Assembly: GCF_029210495.1 (NCBI RefSeq)
Contig: NZ_JARGDK010000003.1
Span: 265,379-329,378 of the forward strand
Length of the DNA stretch: 64,000 bases
Source: Pseudothioclava nitratireducens
Lineage (GTDB): Bacteria > Pseudomonadota > Alphaproteobacteria > Rhodobacterales > Rhodobacteraceae
Direction: 5' to 3'
Position numbers and translations under genes: made by a program. Under the pieces are notes generated by a model. The model was given only the letters and a program-made list of their open reading frames with translations. It was not told the origin of the DNA and made no database searches. Positions within the stretch are counted from its first letter, which is position 1. Each line of letters opens with the position of its first letter. This document shows positions 1 through 7,458 of this stretch, piece by piece.

Positions 1-1
1 T

Positions 2-622
2 CACCGCGTGAAGAACAACCTGCAACTGATCGCCTCGATCATCAACATGCAGATCCGTCAGGCACGCTCGCCCGAGTCGAAAGCCCTGATGAAGGGCTTG
101 CAGGACCGCGTCATCAGCCTGGCCACAATCCACCGCGGCCTGTATCAGACCACCGGCCTCACAGATATTCTGGCCAGCGAATTGCTGCCCGATATCGTGC
201 GCCAGATCACCCGGCTGGGCACCGGCCCCGGCAACCGGATCGCCGTGGATTGCGAGATTGCACCGATCCATCTGACTCCCGATCAGGCGGTGCCGCTGGC
301 GCTCTTCCTGACCGAAGCGATGACCAATGCGCTGAAATACGGGGCAAGTGCCGATGACGCACCCCGGATCAGCGTGAGCCTGCGCCGGGTCGAGGAAAAT
401 CGCGCCGAGATCATCATCCGGAATACGATCGCACCGGCCTCAGCCACGCGGCCCGAGATCGACGGCACTGGTCTTGGATCACAGCTTATCAACGCTTTCG
501 TGCAGCAGGTGGGTGGCAAGCTGGTCTCGGAACAAACCGATACGCATTACACGGTTTCGACCCAATTCGATCTGCGTCCGCTGGCCGAAAGCGAGGCGCG
601 CCATCAGGAACAGGTAAGTTAA
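2..622 (+). CDS. Sensor histidine kinase, HisKA_2/HWE-like, C-terminal part (5' end outside window)
   Basis: The reading frame is open from the window edge and begins at the phospho-acceptor box: H-R-V-K-N-N-L-Q at codons 1-8, typical of the HisKA_2 dimerisation domain. An HATPase_c domain follows, with the N-box E-A-M-T-N-A-L-K-Y near residue 102 and a G-T-G-L-G-S glycine loop near residue 155. Sensory and N-terminal regions lie upstream of the window. Kinases of this class commonly phosphorylate the anti-anti-sigma factor PhyR in the alphaproteobacterial general stress response. The neighbouring EcfG-type promoters make that role likely here, but it is inferred from context and no PhyR or NepR is visible. 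Confidence 0.85.
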   Translation, partial: HRVKNNLQLIASIINMQIRQARSPESKALMKGLQDRVISLATIHRGLYQTTGLTDILASELLPDIVRQITRLGTGPGNRIAVDCEIAPIHLTPDQAVPLALFLTEAMTNALKYGASADDAPRISVSLRRVEENRAEIIIRNTIAPASATRPEIDGTGLGSQLINAFVQQVGGKLVSEQTDTHYTVSTQFDLRPLAESEARHQEQVS

Positions 623-634
623 TCCGACGCCTGT

Positions 635-660
635 GGAACCGGGGCTCAAGATCGCGCGTT
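635..660 (+). promoter_or_regulatory. EcfG-type general stress promoter upstream of the phospholipase D gene
   Basis: GGAAC at 635-639 and CGTT at 657-660 are separated by exactly 17 bp. This is the -35/-10 consensus of the EcfG sigma factor. The -10 element ends 40 bp before the phospholipase D start codon. Three further exact matches lie within the next 4.3 kb. Confidence 0.75.
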
Positions 661-700
661 ATCCGCATGGGCAGGGGTAGAAACGCAGACTGGACAAACA

Positions 701-2275
701 ATGGAGCGGCTGAGGAAAGCGGGAATTCATGCGAAAGGCAGGACGCAACTTCTGCTCACCGCTGCCGAGGCCTATCCAGCCCTCGAGGCGGCGTTTCTCG
801 ATTCCCGCAAGGAGATTCACGCAAGCTTTCGGATCTTCGACCTTGATGCCGAGCTGCGCTCCGCGCGTGCGCGTGTGATCGGGCGCAGATGGTTCGATCT
901 GATCGTGGACACGTTGCGCCGTGGTGTGGCGCTGCATTTCACACTGGCCGATTTCGACCCATGCGCGCGCCCGAAACTGCATCGTCTGACCTGGCAATCG
1001 CTGCGCCAGTTTCACGCCGCTGCCGAGCTTGCGGGGCCTCAGGCGAAACTCCATGCGCGCGCCGCGATGCACCCCGCCGAGACCGGAATCCTGCCGCGGC
1101 TCGCCTTTTGGCCTCTCGCGCTTCACCGGCTTCGCAAACAGGCCGCCGAGATGAACGGTTGGCCCGCGAACGAGCGCGCGGCGGCGCTGCGCGACATGCC
1201 GGGCCTGCTCCCCTATGTCGAAGTCGCCCCGGACGGGCATATCTCCGTGCCGCTCACGCGCCTGCCGCGCCTGCGCCCGGCAACACATCACCAGAAGCTT
1301 GCCGTGTTTGATCGCAAGAAACTTTATATCGGCGGGCTCGACCTGAACGACCGGCGCTATGATACGCCACGCCATGACCGGCCCGGCGATGAGACATGGC
1401 AGGATGTGCAACTGATGATGGAGGGGCCGGTCGTCGCCGAGGCCCAGCATCACCTTGAAAGCTTTGAAGACATTTGCGCCGGACGCGCGATGCCACTGCC
1501 ACCCCGGCGACTGTTGCGCACGCTCTCGGCGCGACGGGGCAACCCGGCCTGTCATATCGGCCCGAAGACGATCACCAACGAGATCGAGTCCGCGCATGGC
1601 ATGCTGGCGCGGCGCAGCAAACGGCTGATCTATCTCGAAACCCAGTATTTCCGCAGCCGCGACCTCGCCCGAACACTGGCCACGATCGGACGAGAGAACC
1701 CGCAGCTTTCACTGATCCTGATCCTGCCCGCGGCCCCCGACGAGATCGCGTTCGACGCCTCGGATGACATGGATGCGCGCATGGGTGAGCATCTTCAGGC
1801 CCGCGCGCTTAAGATTCTGCGCAAAGGCTTTGGCTCCAGGCTGTTCATAGGCGGCGCGGCTCAGCCTCGACGCCCGAAGCCCGGCGAGGCCGAGAACGGC
1901 CGCGACACGCTCGCCGGCGCACCGCTTGTATATATTCACGCGAAAGTCTCGATTTTTGACGATGATGCGGCGATCGTTTCCTCGGCCAATCTCAACGGCC
2001 GCTCGCTGCGTTGGGATACCGAGGCGGGTGTCTACCTGCGCCGCAATGACGGGATTGCAGAGTTGCGCAAACGGATCTTTGGCCATTGGCTGCCCGCCGA
2101 TGCTTCGGACGCGTTTTTCGATCCTGTACGGGCTGTTTCGGCATGGCGTGAACTTGCGCTGAGCAATCTGCGCTGCGCCCCCGAAGGGCGGCGCGGCTTC
2201 ATTCTTCCCTATGACACGAAAGAGGCCGAGGCTTATGGAATCCCCGCGCCCGGCATTCCCGACGAGATGGTCTGA
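701..2275 (+). CDS. Phospholipase D-like phosphodiesterase
   Basis: A 524-residue protein with two HKD catalytic motifs. The first is H-x-K-L-A-V-F-D near residue 197, the second H-A-K-V-S-I-F-D near residue 412, each followed by the usual G-G/S-x-N-L-N stretch (GGLDLN, SSANLN). Two such motifs form one active site that hydrolyses or transfers phosphodiester bonds, usually on phospholipids. No signal peptide is evident and the N-terminus is charged, so a cytoplasmic or membrane-associated location is likely. The gene has its own EcfG-type promoter, pointing to a role in membrane-lipid remodelling under stress (inference). It ends 3 bp from the convergent AI-2E permease gene. Actual substrate cannot be told. 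Confidence 0.88.
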   Translation: MERLRKAGIHAKGRTQLLLTAAEAYPALEAAFLDSRKEIHASFRIFDLDAELRSARARVIGRRWFDLIVDTLRRGVALHFTLADFDPCARPKLHRLTWQSLRQFHAAAELAGPQAKLHARAAMHPAETGILPRLAFWPLALHRLRKQAAEMNGWPANERAAALRDMPGLLPYVEVAPDGHISVPLTRLPRLRPATHHQKLAVFDRKKLYIGGLDLNDRRYDTPRHDRPGDETWQDVQLMMEGPVVAEAQHHLESFEDICAGRAMPLPPRRLLRTLSARRGNPACHIGPKTITNEIESAHGMLARRSKRLIYLETQYFRSRDLARTLATIGRENPQLSLILILPAAPDEIAFDASDDMDARMGEHLQARALKILRKGFGSRLFIGGAAQPRRPKPGEAENGRDTLAGAPLVYIHAKVSIFDDDAAIVSSANLNGRSLRWDTEAGVYLRRNDGIAELRKRIFGHWLPADASDAFFDPVRAVSAWRELALSNLRCAPEGRRGFILPYDTKEAEAYGIPAPGIPDEMV

Positions 2276-2278
2276 CCC

Positions 2279-3319
2279 TTAGCCGGACGCCCGCAGCACC
2301 GGGTTCGGCAGCGCATCGACCAGCACCAGAACCCAAAGCAGCAACGGAATAGCGACGACCCCGCCAAGCGGCCCCCAAAGCCAGATGCCGAAAGTCAGGG
2401 CCACGAACACCAAAAGCGGATTGAGCGCCATCTGCCGCCCCACCAAGGCGGGCGTCACGAATTGCGCTTCGGTGCCGTTATAAACCAGAAAAACCGCCGC
2501 AGGCACGATGGCCAACACACCGTCGAACGCCGCAATACCTGCAAAAAGCAACGCCACCGTCACCATGGCCGGTCCAAGATAGACCACGAAATTCAACAGA
2601 AAAACGAGCGCCCCCCACAGCAGCGCGCCGGGCATTCCCAGCACCTGCAAAGTCACCCCGGTCACCAGCCCAAGTCCGGCATTGATCATCGTGATGGTCA
2701 CGAAATAGCGTGACACCCGCCGTTCGGCCTGCCGTAACCGACTGACGGTCGTCGCACGTTCAGAGGTTTCCGCAAGATGCCGGGCGGCCCAAAGGTAGAT
2801 GTCGTTGCGGGTCAGCAAGAAGAAGAACAGCGCCCCCGCATAGACAAGAACCTGTGCGACGATACTCGGCGCAAGCAACAGCGCATCGGTCACGTCCGGC
2901 ACGGCGACCTCAGAGCTTCCTTCCGTGGCGGCGCTGGCGGTGCCGGGCTCGATGGCTTCCTTCAGGTCCGCCGTCACAGAACGCATCCCGTCGATCATCC
3001 CCCGCACCGAGACAATGGTCTCGCGCAGATCGGCCCATACCTTGGGCGCCTGATCGACCAACTGAACCACAAGCGGGTAAAACAGAAAGGCCAGTCCTGC
3101 GAGCAACACAAGCGTCATCGCCAGAGAACTCAGCGCGCCCCACACGGCGGGAAACCCAAGCCGCTCCCACGCGTCGGAAATCGGGGAGAGCACGACACCC
3201 GTCACAAGCGCGAGCGTGAGCGGGGCGAAAATGCTCTCGACCTGATCGAGCGCGAAGAAAAGCGCGACCGCTCCCATGATGATGAGCGAAAGACGCGCGA
3301 GTGAATCGAGGCGTTGCAT
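2279..3319 (-). CDS. AI-2E family transporter (PerM/YdiK-like permease)
   Basis: A 346-residue polytopic membrane protein. It has an N-terminal pair of hydrophobic segments (about residues 8-45), another near 60-85, a charged soluble loop at about 90-150, and a C-terminal cluster of helices rich in G, V and L, which is the layout of the AI-2E/PerM family. The family exports or exchanges small molecules; the name comes from AI-2 export by E. coli TqsA, but most members have unknown substrates. Start is the ATG at 3319, 30 bp downstream of an EcfG-type promoter, so stress-induced expression is likely. It is convergent with the phospholipase D gene. Confidence 0.85.
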   Translation of the reverse strand: MQRLDSLARLSLIIMGAVALFFALDQVESIFAPLTLALVTGVVLSPISDAWERLGFPAVWGALSSLAMTLVLLAGLAFLFYPLVVQLVDQAPKVWADLRETIVSVRGMIDGMRSVTADLKEAIEPGTASAATEGSSEVAVPDVTDALLLAPSIVAQVLVYAGALFFFLLTRNDIYLWAARHLAETSERATTVSRLRQAERRVSRYFVTITMINAGLGLVTGVTLQVLGMPGALLWGALVFLLNFVVYLGPAMVTVALLFAGIAAFDGVLAIVPAAVFLVYNGTEAQFVTPALVGRQMALNPLLVFVALTFGIWLWGPLGGVVAIPLLLWVLVLVDALPNPVLRASG

Positions 3320-3348
3320 GATGGTGATCCCTGTCCCCTACGAGGTGC

Positions 3349-3374
3349 AACGCCCATGCGGCACTCCGGGTTCC
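3349..3374 (-). promoter_or_regulatory. EcfG-type general stress promoter upstream of the AI-2E transporter
   Basis: Read on the minus strand, GGAAC (3374-3370), a 17-bp spacer and CGTT (3352-3349). The -10 element lies 29 bp before the ATG at 3319. It is an exact match to the EcfG consensus. Confidence 0.72.
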
Positions 3375-3387
3375 TTCCCATGCGAAA

Positions 3388-3410
3388 AGGGCCGGGACAA
3401 TCCCGGCCCT
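3388..3410 (-). terminator. Intrinsic terminator of the holin-like/DUF3618 operon
   Basis: A perfect 10-bp stem (AGGGCCGGGA pairing with TCCCGGCCCT) with a 3-nt loop. Read on the minus strand it is followed by TTTT and lies 25 bp beyond the stop codon of the DUF3618 gene. It also separates that operon from the promoter of the AI-2E gene. Confidence 0.8.
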
Positions 3411-3435
3411 CTTCGTGATCCATCGCGCGCCAGCC

Positions 3436-4422
3436 TCAGCGTGCGCGACCATTCGCACGCAAATGGCTTCCGATATTCTTGGCCGCCCGCGATGCCTCGG
3501 CGGCAAGCTCACGCGCGATGCGATCGCTAAGATCCTGCCCAAGCTCCACGGCCTGATCGCTCGCCTCCGCCGCCGTTTTGCGCAGCTCACCCGACACACG
3601 CGCGGCCAGATCGCGCGCCCGAGCCTTCTCCTCGGCATAGATCGCGCGGGCTTCGCGCAGAAGCCGGTCGGCATGAGATTCGAGCGGCGTGCCCGTAAGA
3701 TCGGGCTTCGGCATCGCCTTCACGATCACGGCGCCGATTGCGATGCCAAGCGCGGTGGCGATCAGCGGATGATCCTTTGCCATCTGCTTGCCCGAACGAC
3801 CCGCGGAAGCCGCGGCCTCCTGCGCCGACAGCCGCGCCGAAAGTGCCGCCTCACGCGCCTTGAGGACTTTGTCGCGCGCCTCGTCAGAGAGATCCGCAAG
3901 CCCCGCGCCCAGCTTTGCGCGCAGATCGGAGGCAAAATCGCTCACCATGTGGGCGCGCTCTGAAACATAGTCGCGCGCGTCATCGGACTTTTCAGCGGCC
4001 TCGGCCTCCAGCGCATGCAGCCTGTCGCTCGCCGTTGCGCGCAGGCGGTCGATCTCTTGGGCCCACTCGTCGTCAAGGGCGACATCCGATGCCTGAGTGC
4101 CGACCGGCGCAGGTCGCCCGCCCTCATCTTCCCAGCGAGCAATCGTCTGCGGTCGAGGCTCCGCCGTGTCCGAGGAGCTGCGCCCCAGCAACAGCCACGC
4201 CAGCCCCGCCCCCGCCACGGCGAAAGCGACCGGGTTCGCGCGCACGGCGGCCTCGGCCTTGCGCGCCGCCGGGGCGGCATAGTCGCGCAGCATGTCGGAG
4301 AGCTTGCCCGCGACGTAATCGGGGCCGACACGTTCGGCGAAATCCCCGATCAGCGCCGCCAGATCCGCACGCTCGTTTTTCAAACGGTCTTCGAATTCCT
4401 TGATGGTGGTTTGTTCGGTCAT
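3436..4422 (-). CDS. DUF3618-type membrane-anchored stress protein
   Basis: A 328-residue protein beginning M-T-E-Q-T-T-I-K-E-F-E-D-R. A long in-frame extension exists upstream, but the ATG at 4422 is preceded by GGAGGTTACG, a clear ribosome binding site. The first 60 residues resemble the DUF3618 region found in nutrient-deprivation-induced proteins. One hydrophobic segment lies near residues 65-82 (VAFAVAGAGLAWLLLG) and a second near 235-255. The rest is Ala/Glu/Arg-rich and predicted helical, like ElaB/YqjD-type membrane-tethered coils. It is the second gene of an operon with the holin-like protein (35-bp gap), driven by an EcfG-type promoter. Molecular function is unknown. Confidence 0.75.
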   Translation of the reverse strand: MTEQTTIKEFEDRLKNERADLAALIGDFAERVGPDYVAGKLSDMLRDYAAPAARKAEAAVRANPVAFAVAGAGLAWLLLGRSSSDTAEPRPQTIARWEDEGGRPAPVGTQASDVALDDEWAQEIDRLRATASDRLHALEAEAAEKSDDARDYVSERAHMVSDFASDLRAKLGAGLADLSDEARDKVLKAREAALSARLSAQEAAASAGRSGKQMAKDHPLIATALGIAIGAVIVKAMPKPDLTGTPLESHADRLLREARAIYAEEKARARDLAARVSGELRKTAAEASDQAVELGQDLSDRIARELAAEASRAAKNIGSHLRANGRAR

Positions 4423-4457
4423 CGTAACCTCCTTTTCGCCATCGAAGTGGCATGGAT

Positions 4458-4841
4458 TCAGTTCTTTCGGGTAAGGCTGAGCGCGTGCTCGATCCGCTCT
4501 GAGGCCCAAAGCCCGAACAAGATCGCCACAATCAGCAAGATCGCCCCCGCGACGAGGGACGCAGGCCCCGCCCCAAGACCAAAGGACATCACGCCAAGCA
4601 CTGCGGCGTCTGTCAGCGGTCCCATTGCGGCAATCCCCAGAACGGTCGCACAAAGCGCCATGACGATCGCCAATCGGATCGCCCGAAGCCGTGCCCGCGC
4701 CTGAGCCCGCAGCAGCTCGGCCTCGGCCTGTGCTACGTCTTTCACGCGCTCGGAAATCTGGCTCAACAGACCCTGAACATGCGAATCCGTGCGGTGGCCA
4801 TCGGCCTTGCGCGCGGTGCTTTCCTTCGCCTCGTGATCCAT
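4458..4841 (-). CDS. Phage-holin-superfamily (Holin_X/DUF1469) small membrane protein
   Basis: A 127-residue protein with an amphipathic acidic/basic N-terminal helix (residues 20-55) and two strong transmembrane segments, about 55-78 and 85-112, ending [13 protein letters not shown]. This is the layout of the actinobacterial Holin_X / YqjE-like family. Despite the family name there is no prophage context: it sits in an operon with the DUF3618 gene, an arrangement resembling yqjD-yqjE. The ATG at 4841 has GGAGG about 14 nt upstream and GAGGG nearer; longer upstream extensions would overlap the promoter. The expected role is envelope stress, by association only. Confidence 0.75.
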   Translation of the reverse strand: MDHEAKESTARKADGHRTDSHVQGLLSQISERVKDVAQAEAELLRAQARARLRAIRLAIVMALCATVLGIAAMGPLTDAAVLGVMSFGLGAGPASLVAGAILLIVAILFGLWASERIEHALSLTRKN

Positions 4842-4892
4842 CGAATTACCCTCTGTCCTCCGGGCGAATGACGCTCGCCCACATGACCTATC

Positions 4893-4917
4893 AACGTTCG
4901 AGACCGTGCCGGGTTCC
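4893..4917 (-). promoter_or_regulatory. EcfG-type promoter of the holin-like/DUF3618 operon
   Basis: Minus strand GGAAC (4917-4913), 16-bp spacer, CGTT (4896-4893), 51 bp before the ATG at 4841. It is divergent from, and 13 bp away from, the plus-strand promoter at 4931. Confidence 0.75.
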
Positions 4918-4930
4918 ACGGAAAAAAACG

Positions 4931-4956
4931 GGAACCGATGCGCGAAGATGCACGTT
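4931..4956 (+). promoter_or_regulatory. EcfG-type promoter of the DUF1328 gene
   Basis: GGAAC at 4931-4935, 17-bp spacer, CGTT at 4953-4956, 58 bp before the ATG at 5015. The two -35 elements of this divergent pair face each other 13 bp apart. Confidence 0.75.
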
Positions 4957-5014
4957 TGACCCTCATGAGACGCACTCGCGTCACCACTTGAACACCATTC
5001 GAAGGAGACCTGTG

Positions 5015-5188
5015 ATGCTTGGTTGGGCCCTGACTTTTCTCGTGATTGCACTGATCGCCGCTGCTCTTGGTTTCGGCGGGATCGCCGGTGCCTCGGCGGG
5101 GATTGCGCAAATCCTCTTTGTGATCTTCCTGATCCTTTTCGTCGTCGCGATGATCGCGCGCGCGGTGCGCGGCAAGCCGCCGGTCTGA
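5015..5188 (+). CDS. DUF1328 (YtjA-like) small membrane protein
   Basis: A 57-residue, almost wholly hydrophobic protein starting [10 protein letters not shown] with two transmembrane stretches (about 3-25 and 30-50) and the glycine pattern G-F-G-G-I-A-G-A-S of the DUF1328/YtjA family. GAAGGAGACC precedes the ATG at ideal spacing. The 57-residue length is normal for the family. Members are known as stress-induced inner-membrane peptides of unknown function. The EcfG-type promoter directly upstream agrees with that. Confidence 0.85.
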   Translation: MLGWALTFLVIALIAAALGFGGIAGASAGIAQILFVIFLILFVVAMIARAVRGKPPV

Positions 5189-5214
5189 TCCGCGCGACCG
5201 CCATTCCAGACATG

Positions 5215-5242
5215 AATAAGCCGCGCCCAAGCGCGGCTTATT
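5215..5242. terminator. Bidirectional hairpin between DUF1328 and tonB
   Basis: A perfect 12-bp stem (AATAAGCCGCGC with GCGCGGCTTATT) closed by CCAA. It lies 26 bp after the DUF1328 stop and 28 bp after the convergent tonB stop. Because the stem ends in an A/T-rich foot it can terminate both transcripts, although a long U-tract is missing. Confidence 0.65.
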
Positions 5243-5270
5243 CGCATTTGTGGCTCACGCCGGGCCAGTC

Positions 5271-6044
5271 TCAGTTCCTGGCGACGAACTCGAACGAAAA
5301 ACGCGCGGGCCCGTCGGGCGGCGGTGCGAAGGGCGCAGCCCGGCGGATATGGTCGAGCGCCGCCGCATCCAGTGCTGCCGACCCAGAACTGCGCAGGAGT
5401 CGCACCTGCCCAAGCCCACCATCCGCGCGAATTCCAAACCCCACCAGCGCCTTTCCTCGACCAGCGCCGCGACGTTGTGGCGTGCTGCGGATCTTGCGGA
5501 TGACCAGCGCTGCATAGCGTTCTGCCGCAGCCTGTGCGGCTGCCGCCGTGGCCGGACCACCGGATGAGCCCTTGCGGGTTGCGGATCGCCCTGTATCGCG
5601 CCCCTCGGCATCACCCCGTTTTGCATCCCGCTCGGCATTGCCTCGGGTCCGGGACGCCATCGCCGGTTCCGGAGACGCACTCTGCGACCGCATGACCGCG
5701 CGTGGCGGACGCGGGGCCGGGCGCGGGCTCGTCTTGCGCTCCGCATCGGGCAGCGCGGCGAGGCGCGTGCTGGTCGCCACGGGCCGCAAAGTCTGTCCCG
5801 GGGACGCGGTAACCGCGTCGGAGGGATGCGCGACAGACGAATGCGCAGGCGCCACAGCGACGGCCCCACCCGCCGCGAGATCGGCAAACGCGTTCCCAAG
5901 CAGCGCGACCTCTGGCTGCCGCGCGCCACTGCCCGACACCGCGTCAGGCGTGACGGGAGGCACCCCCGCAAGCACCAGCGCATGCACCGCCCCGGACAGG
6001 CAAAGCGCCCCCAATGCGATGAGACGGCCGGGCCAACCGCTCAT
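5271..6044 (-). CDS. tonB: TonB family energy transducer
   Basis: A 257-residue protein: an N-terminal membrane anchor (about residues 7-28), a long Ala/Pro/Arg/Ser-rich periplasmic spacer, and a C-terminal TonB domain (about 170-257) with Y-A-A-L-V-I-R-K-I-R followed by V-G-F-G-I-R-A-D-G-G-L and A-L-D-A-A-A-L-D-H-I-R-R-A-A-P-F. It couples the proton gradient, through ExbB/ExbD, to the outer-membrane heme receptor encoded six genes upstream in the same operon. The start overlaps the stop of the preceding exbD by 4 bp (ATGA), so translation is coupled. Confidence 0.9.
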   Translation of the reverse strand: MSGWPGRLIALGALCLSGAVHALVLAGVPPVTPDAVSGSGARQPEVALLGNAFADLAAGGAVAVAPAHSSVAHPSDAVTASPGQTLRPVATSTRLAALPDAERKTSPRPAPRPPRAVMRSQSASPEPAMASRTRGNAERDAKRGDAEGRDTGRSATRKGSSGGPATAAAAQAAAERYAALVIRKIRSTPQRRGAGRGKALVGFGIRADGGLGQVRLLRSSGSAALDAAALDHIRRAAPFAPPPDGPARFSFEFVARN

Positions 6045-6424
6045 GGCTCCACCCTCGTCTCGGCCAGGAGCCGCACCTCCACGGCCCCGGCCTCCTGTAA
6101 TGCGCGGGCCAGTGCGACAAGCGCCTGCGCAGGCGCCGCCCGGTCGGGAAGGATACGCGCGACACGAGGGGCATCCTCCGGCAATCCAGCCACGACCCCA
6201 GCCGCCTCTGTCACCCCATCCGGCCAGGCCACCGTCCCATCCGCATACAGCACAACCACGTCGCGCAACGGTGCAGCCGTGCCATCGGAGAGCGAAACGA
6301 GCCGCAGAGTCTCTGGGGGCCTTTGAGCAAGCGTGCCCGCAACAAGGAAAAAGGCCAGCAGCAGAAAGACCACATTGATCAACGTGATCGTTGGCTCGGC
6401 GCGGCGGCGGATCAGACGTGCCAT
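6041..6424 (-). CDS. exbD: ExbD-type biopolymer transport protein (second copy)
   Basis: A 127-residue protein with a short basic N-terminus, one transmembrane helix (about 15-35, T-L-I-N-V-V-F-L-L-L-A-F-F-L) and a periplasmic domain. In ExbD proteins an Asp in the helix (consensus L-I-D-V-x-F) carries protons. Here the equivalent position is Asn (L-I-N-V-V-F), while the neighbouring ExbD has L-I-D-V-I-F. This copy may therefore be structural rather than proton-conducting (inference). The ATG at 6424 is 5 bp after the stop of the other exbD and its stop overlaps tonB. Confidence 0.85.
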   Translation of the reverse strand: MARLIRRRAEPTITLINVVFLLLAFFLVAGTLAQRPPETLRLVSLSDGTAAPLRDVVVLYADGTVAWPDGVTEAAGVVAGLPEDAPRVARILPDRAAPAQALVALARALQEAGAVEVRLLAETRVEP

Positions 6425-6428
6425 TCGC

Positions 6429-6785
6429 TCACCCCAAAACCTGAACCTGCATCTCGGGGACACGCCGCAGGACGACCAGCAAATCGGCAAGCCGCTGGCT
6501 ATCGACACCCGGCGCGAGGCTGACCAGCACCCGTGGACGCGAAGGAAGGGCAGCCTCCAGCGCCGCCGGTAGGATTTCGCGCCCGTTCAGCCGGATCGCC
6601 TCGGGCGAGAGTTGCAAGAATAGCGCCTGCCGAGCAGTCGCGGTGCCGCCACCGCTTTGCGCAAAGAGCGCAATCTCGGTCCCGCGCGAAAAACTCGACG
6701 CCAGCATGAAGAACATCAGCAACAGGAAAATCACGTCGATCAACGAGGTCATCGACAGGCTTCGGCGTCGAAAGGGCGGGCGCAT
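6429..6785 (-). CDS. exbD: ExbD-type biopolymer transport protein (first copy)
   Basis: A 118-residue protein with a basic start (M-R-P-P-F-R-R-R), a single membrane helix carrying the canonical proton-path aspartate (S-L-I-D-V-I-F-L-L-L-M-F-F-M) and a small periplasmic domain. Length is a little below E. coli ExbD (141). It starts 2 bp from the exbB stop, so the two are translated together. With ExbB and TonB it forms the inner-membrane motor that powers heme import. Confidence 0.88.
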   Translation of the reverse strand: MRPPFRRRSLSMTSLIDVIFLLLMFFMLASSFSRGTEIALFAQSGGGTATARQALFLQLSPEAIRLNGREILPAALEAALPSRPRVLVSLAPGVDSQRLADLLVVLRRVPEMQVQVLG

Positions 6786-6786
6786 C

Positions 6787-7458
6787 TCAGATCTCCTTGC
6801 GACGCGGCGCGGCTGGCTGCCCGGTCGTGGCCACTGGCAACACGGGTCCGCAGAGTTGCTCGACCATCAGCGCCCCAATCTGCGCCTCTCGCGCGATGCG
6901 CCCCTCTGTCCAGCTTAGGAACAGCGAAACCGGCATGGCGATACCAAGCCCCATCGCCGTCGTCAAAAGAGCCACCCAAATGCCACCTGCAAGCTGCGCG
7001 GGATCGACCGTTGCGCCGCCGGCCTGCAATGCCTGAAATGCCTCGATCATGCCCAGCACCGTGCCGAACAGACCCAGCAGCGGCGCAGTCTGCGCGACGG
7101 CATCCAAGAGCCGCATTCCGACTTCGGCGCGTGCAGCATGGGCCTCTGCCTCGGCCTGTAGGCGGGGGCGCAACGAGTCCGGAGCCTCGGCAAGCATCGC
7201 GCGCAGCGCCAGACGCGCCAATGGGTTCCGCGCTTGCGTCAAAGTTTGCCGCGCTGCCTCGCGTTGGCCGTCTTGCCAAAGCGCCAGCGCCGCCTCCAGC
7301 GCGGAATTTCTCCCAAGCCGCAGCACCATCAGATGCCACAGCTTCCACAGCACGGTAGCCCCCGCCAGAACCGACACGGCAAGCAATAGCCCCACAACCC
7401 AGCCGCCCAGCGCCACGAAATCCGCCACCGCGGCTTGCACGCTATAAATCCAGCTCAT
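6787..7458 (-). CDS. exbB: ExbB/MotA/TolQ family proton channel protein
   Basis: A 223-residue protein with an N-terminal membrane helix (about 18-38), a cytoplasmic loop, then two helices in the MotA_ExbB domain (about 110-190), including A-P-L-L-G-L-F-G-T-V-L-G-M-I and G-I-W-V-A-L-L-T-T-A-M-G-L-G. The in-frame upstream extension is discarded because the ATG at 7458 follows GGAGGTGACGGG, an excellent ribosome binding site. It overlaps the stop of the preceding small gene. It is part of the motor for TonB-dependent heme uptake. Confidence 0.9.
   Translation of the reverse strand: MSWIYSVQAAVADFVALGGWVVGLLLAVSVLAGATVLWKLWHLMVLRLGRNSALEAALALWQDGQREAARQTLTQARNPLARLALRAMLAEAPDSLRPRLQAEAEAHAARAEVGMRLLDAVAQTAPLLGLFGTVLGMIEAFQALQAGGATVDPAQLAGGIWVALLTTAMGLGIAMPVSLFLSWTEGRIAREAQIGALMVEQLCGPVLPVATTGQPAAPRRKEI

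Noticed and set aside
4458..4841. Holin-like gene as evidence for a prophage
   Set aside because: No other phage gene, integrase or attachment repeat is near; the protein belongs to a membrane family with that name and is controlled by a stress promoter.
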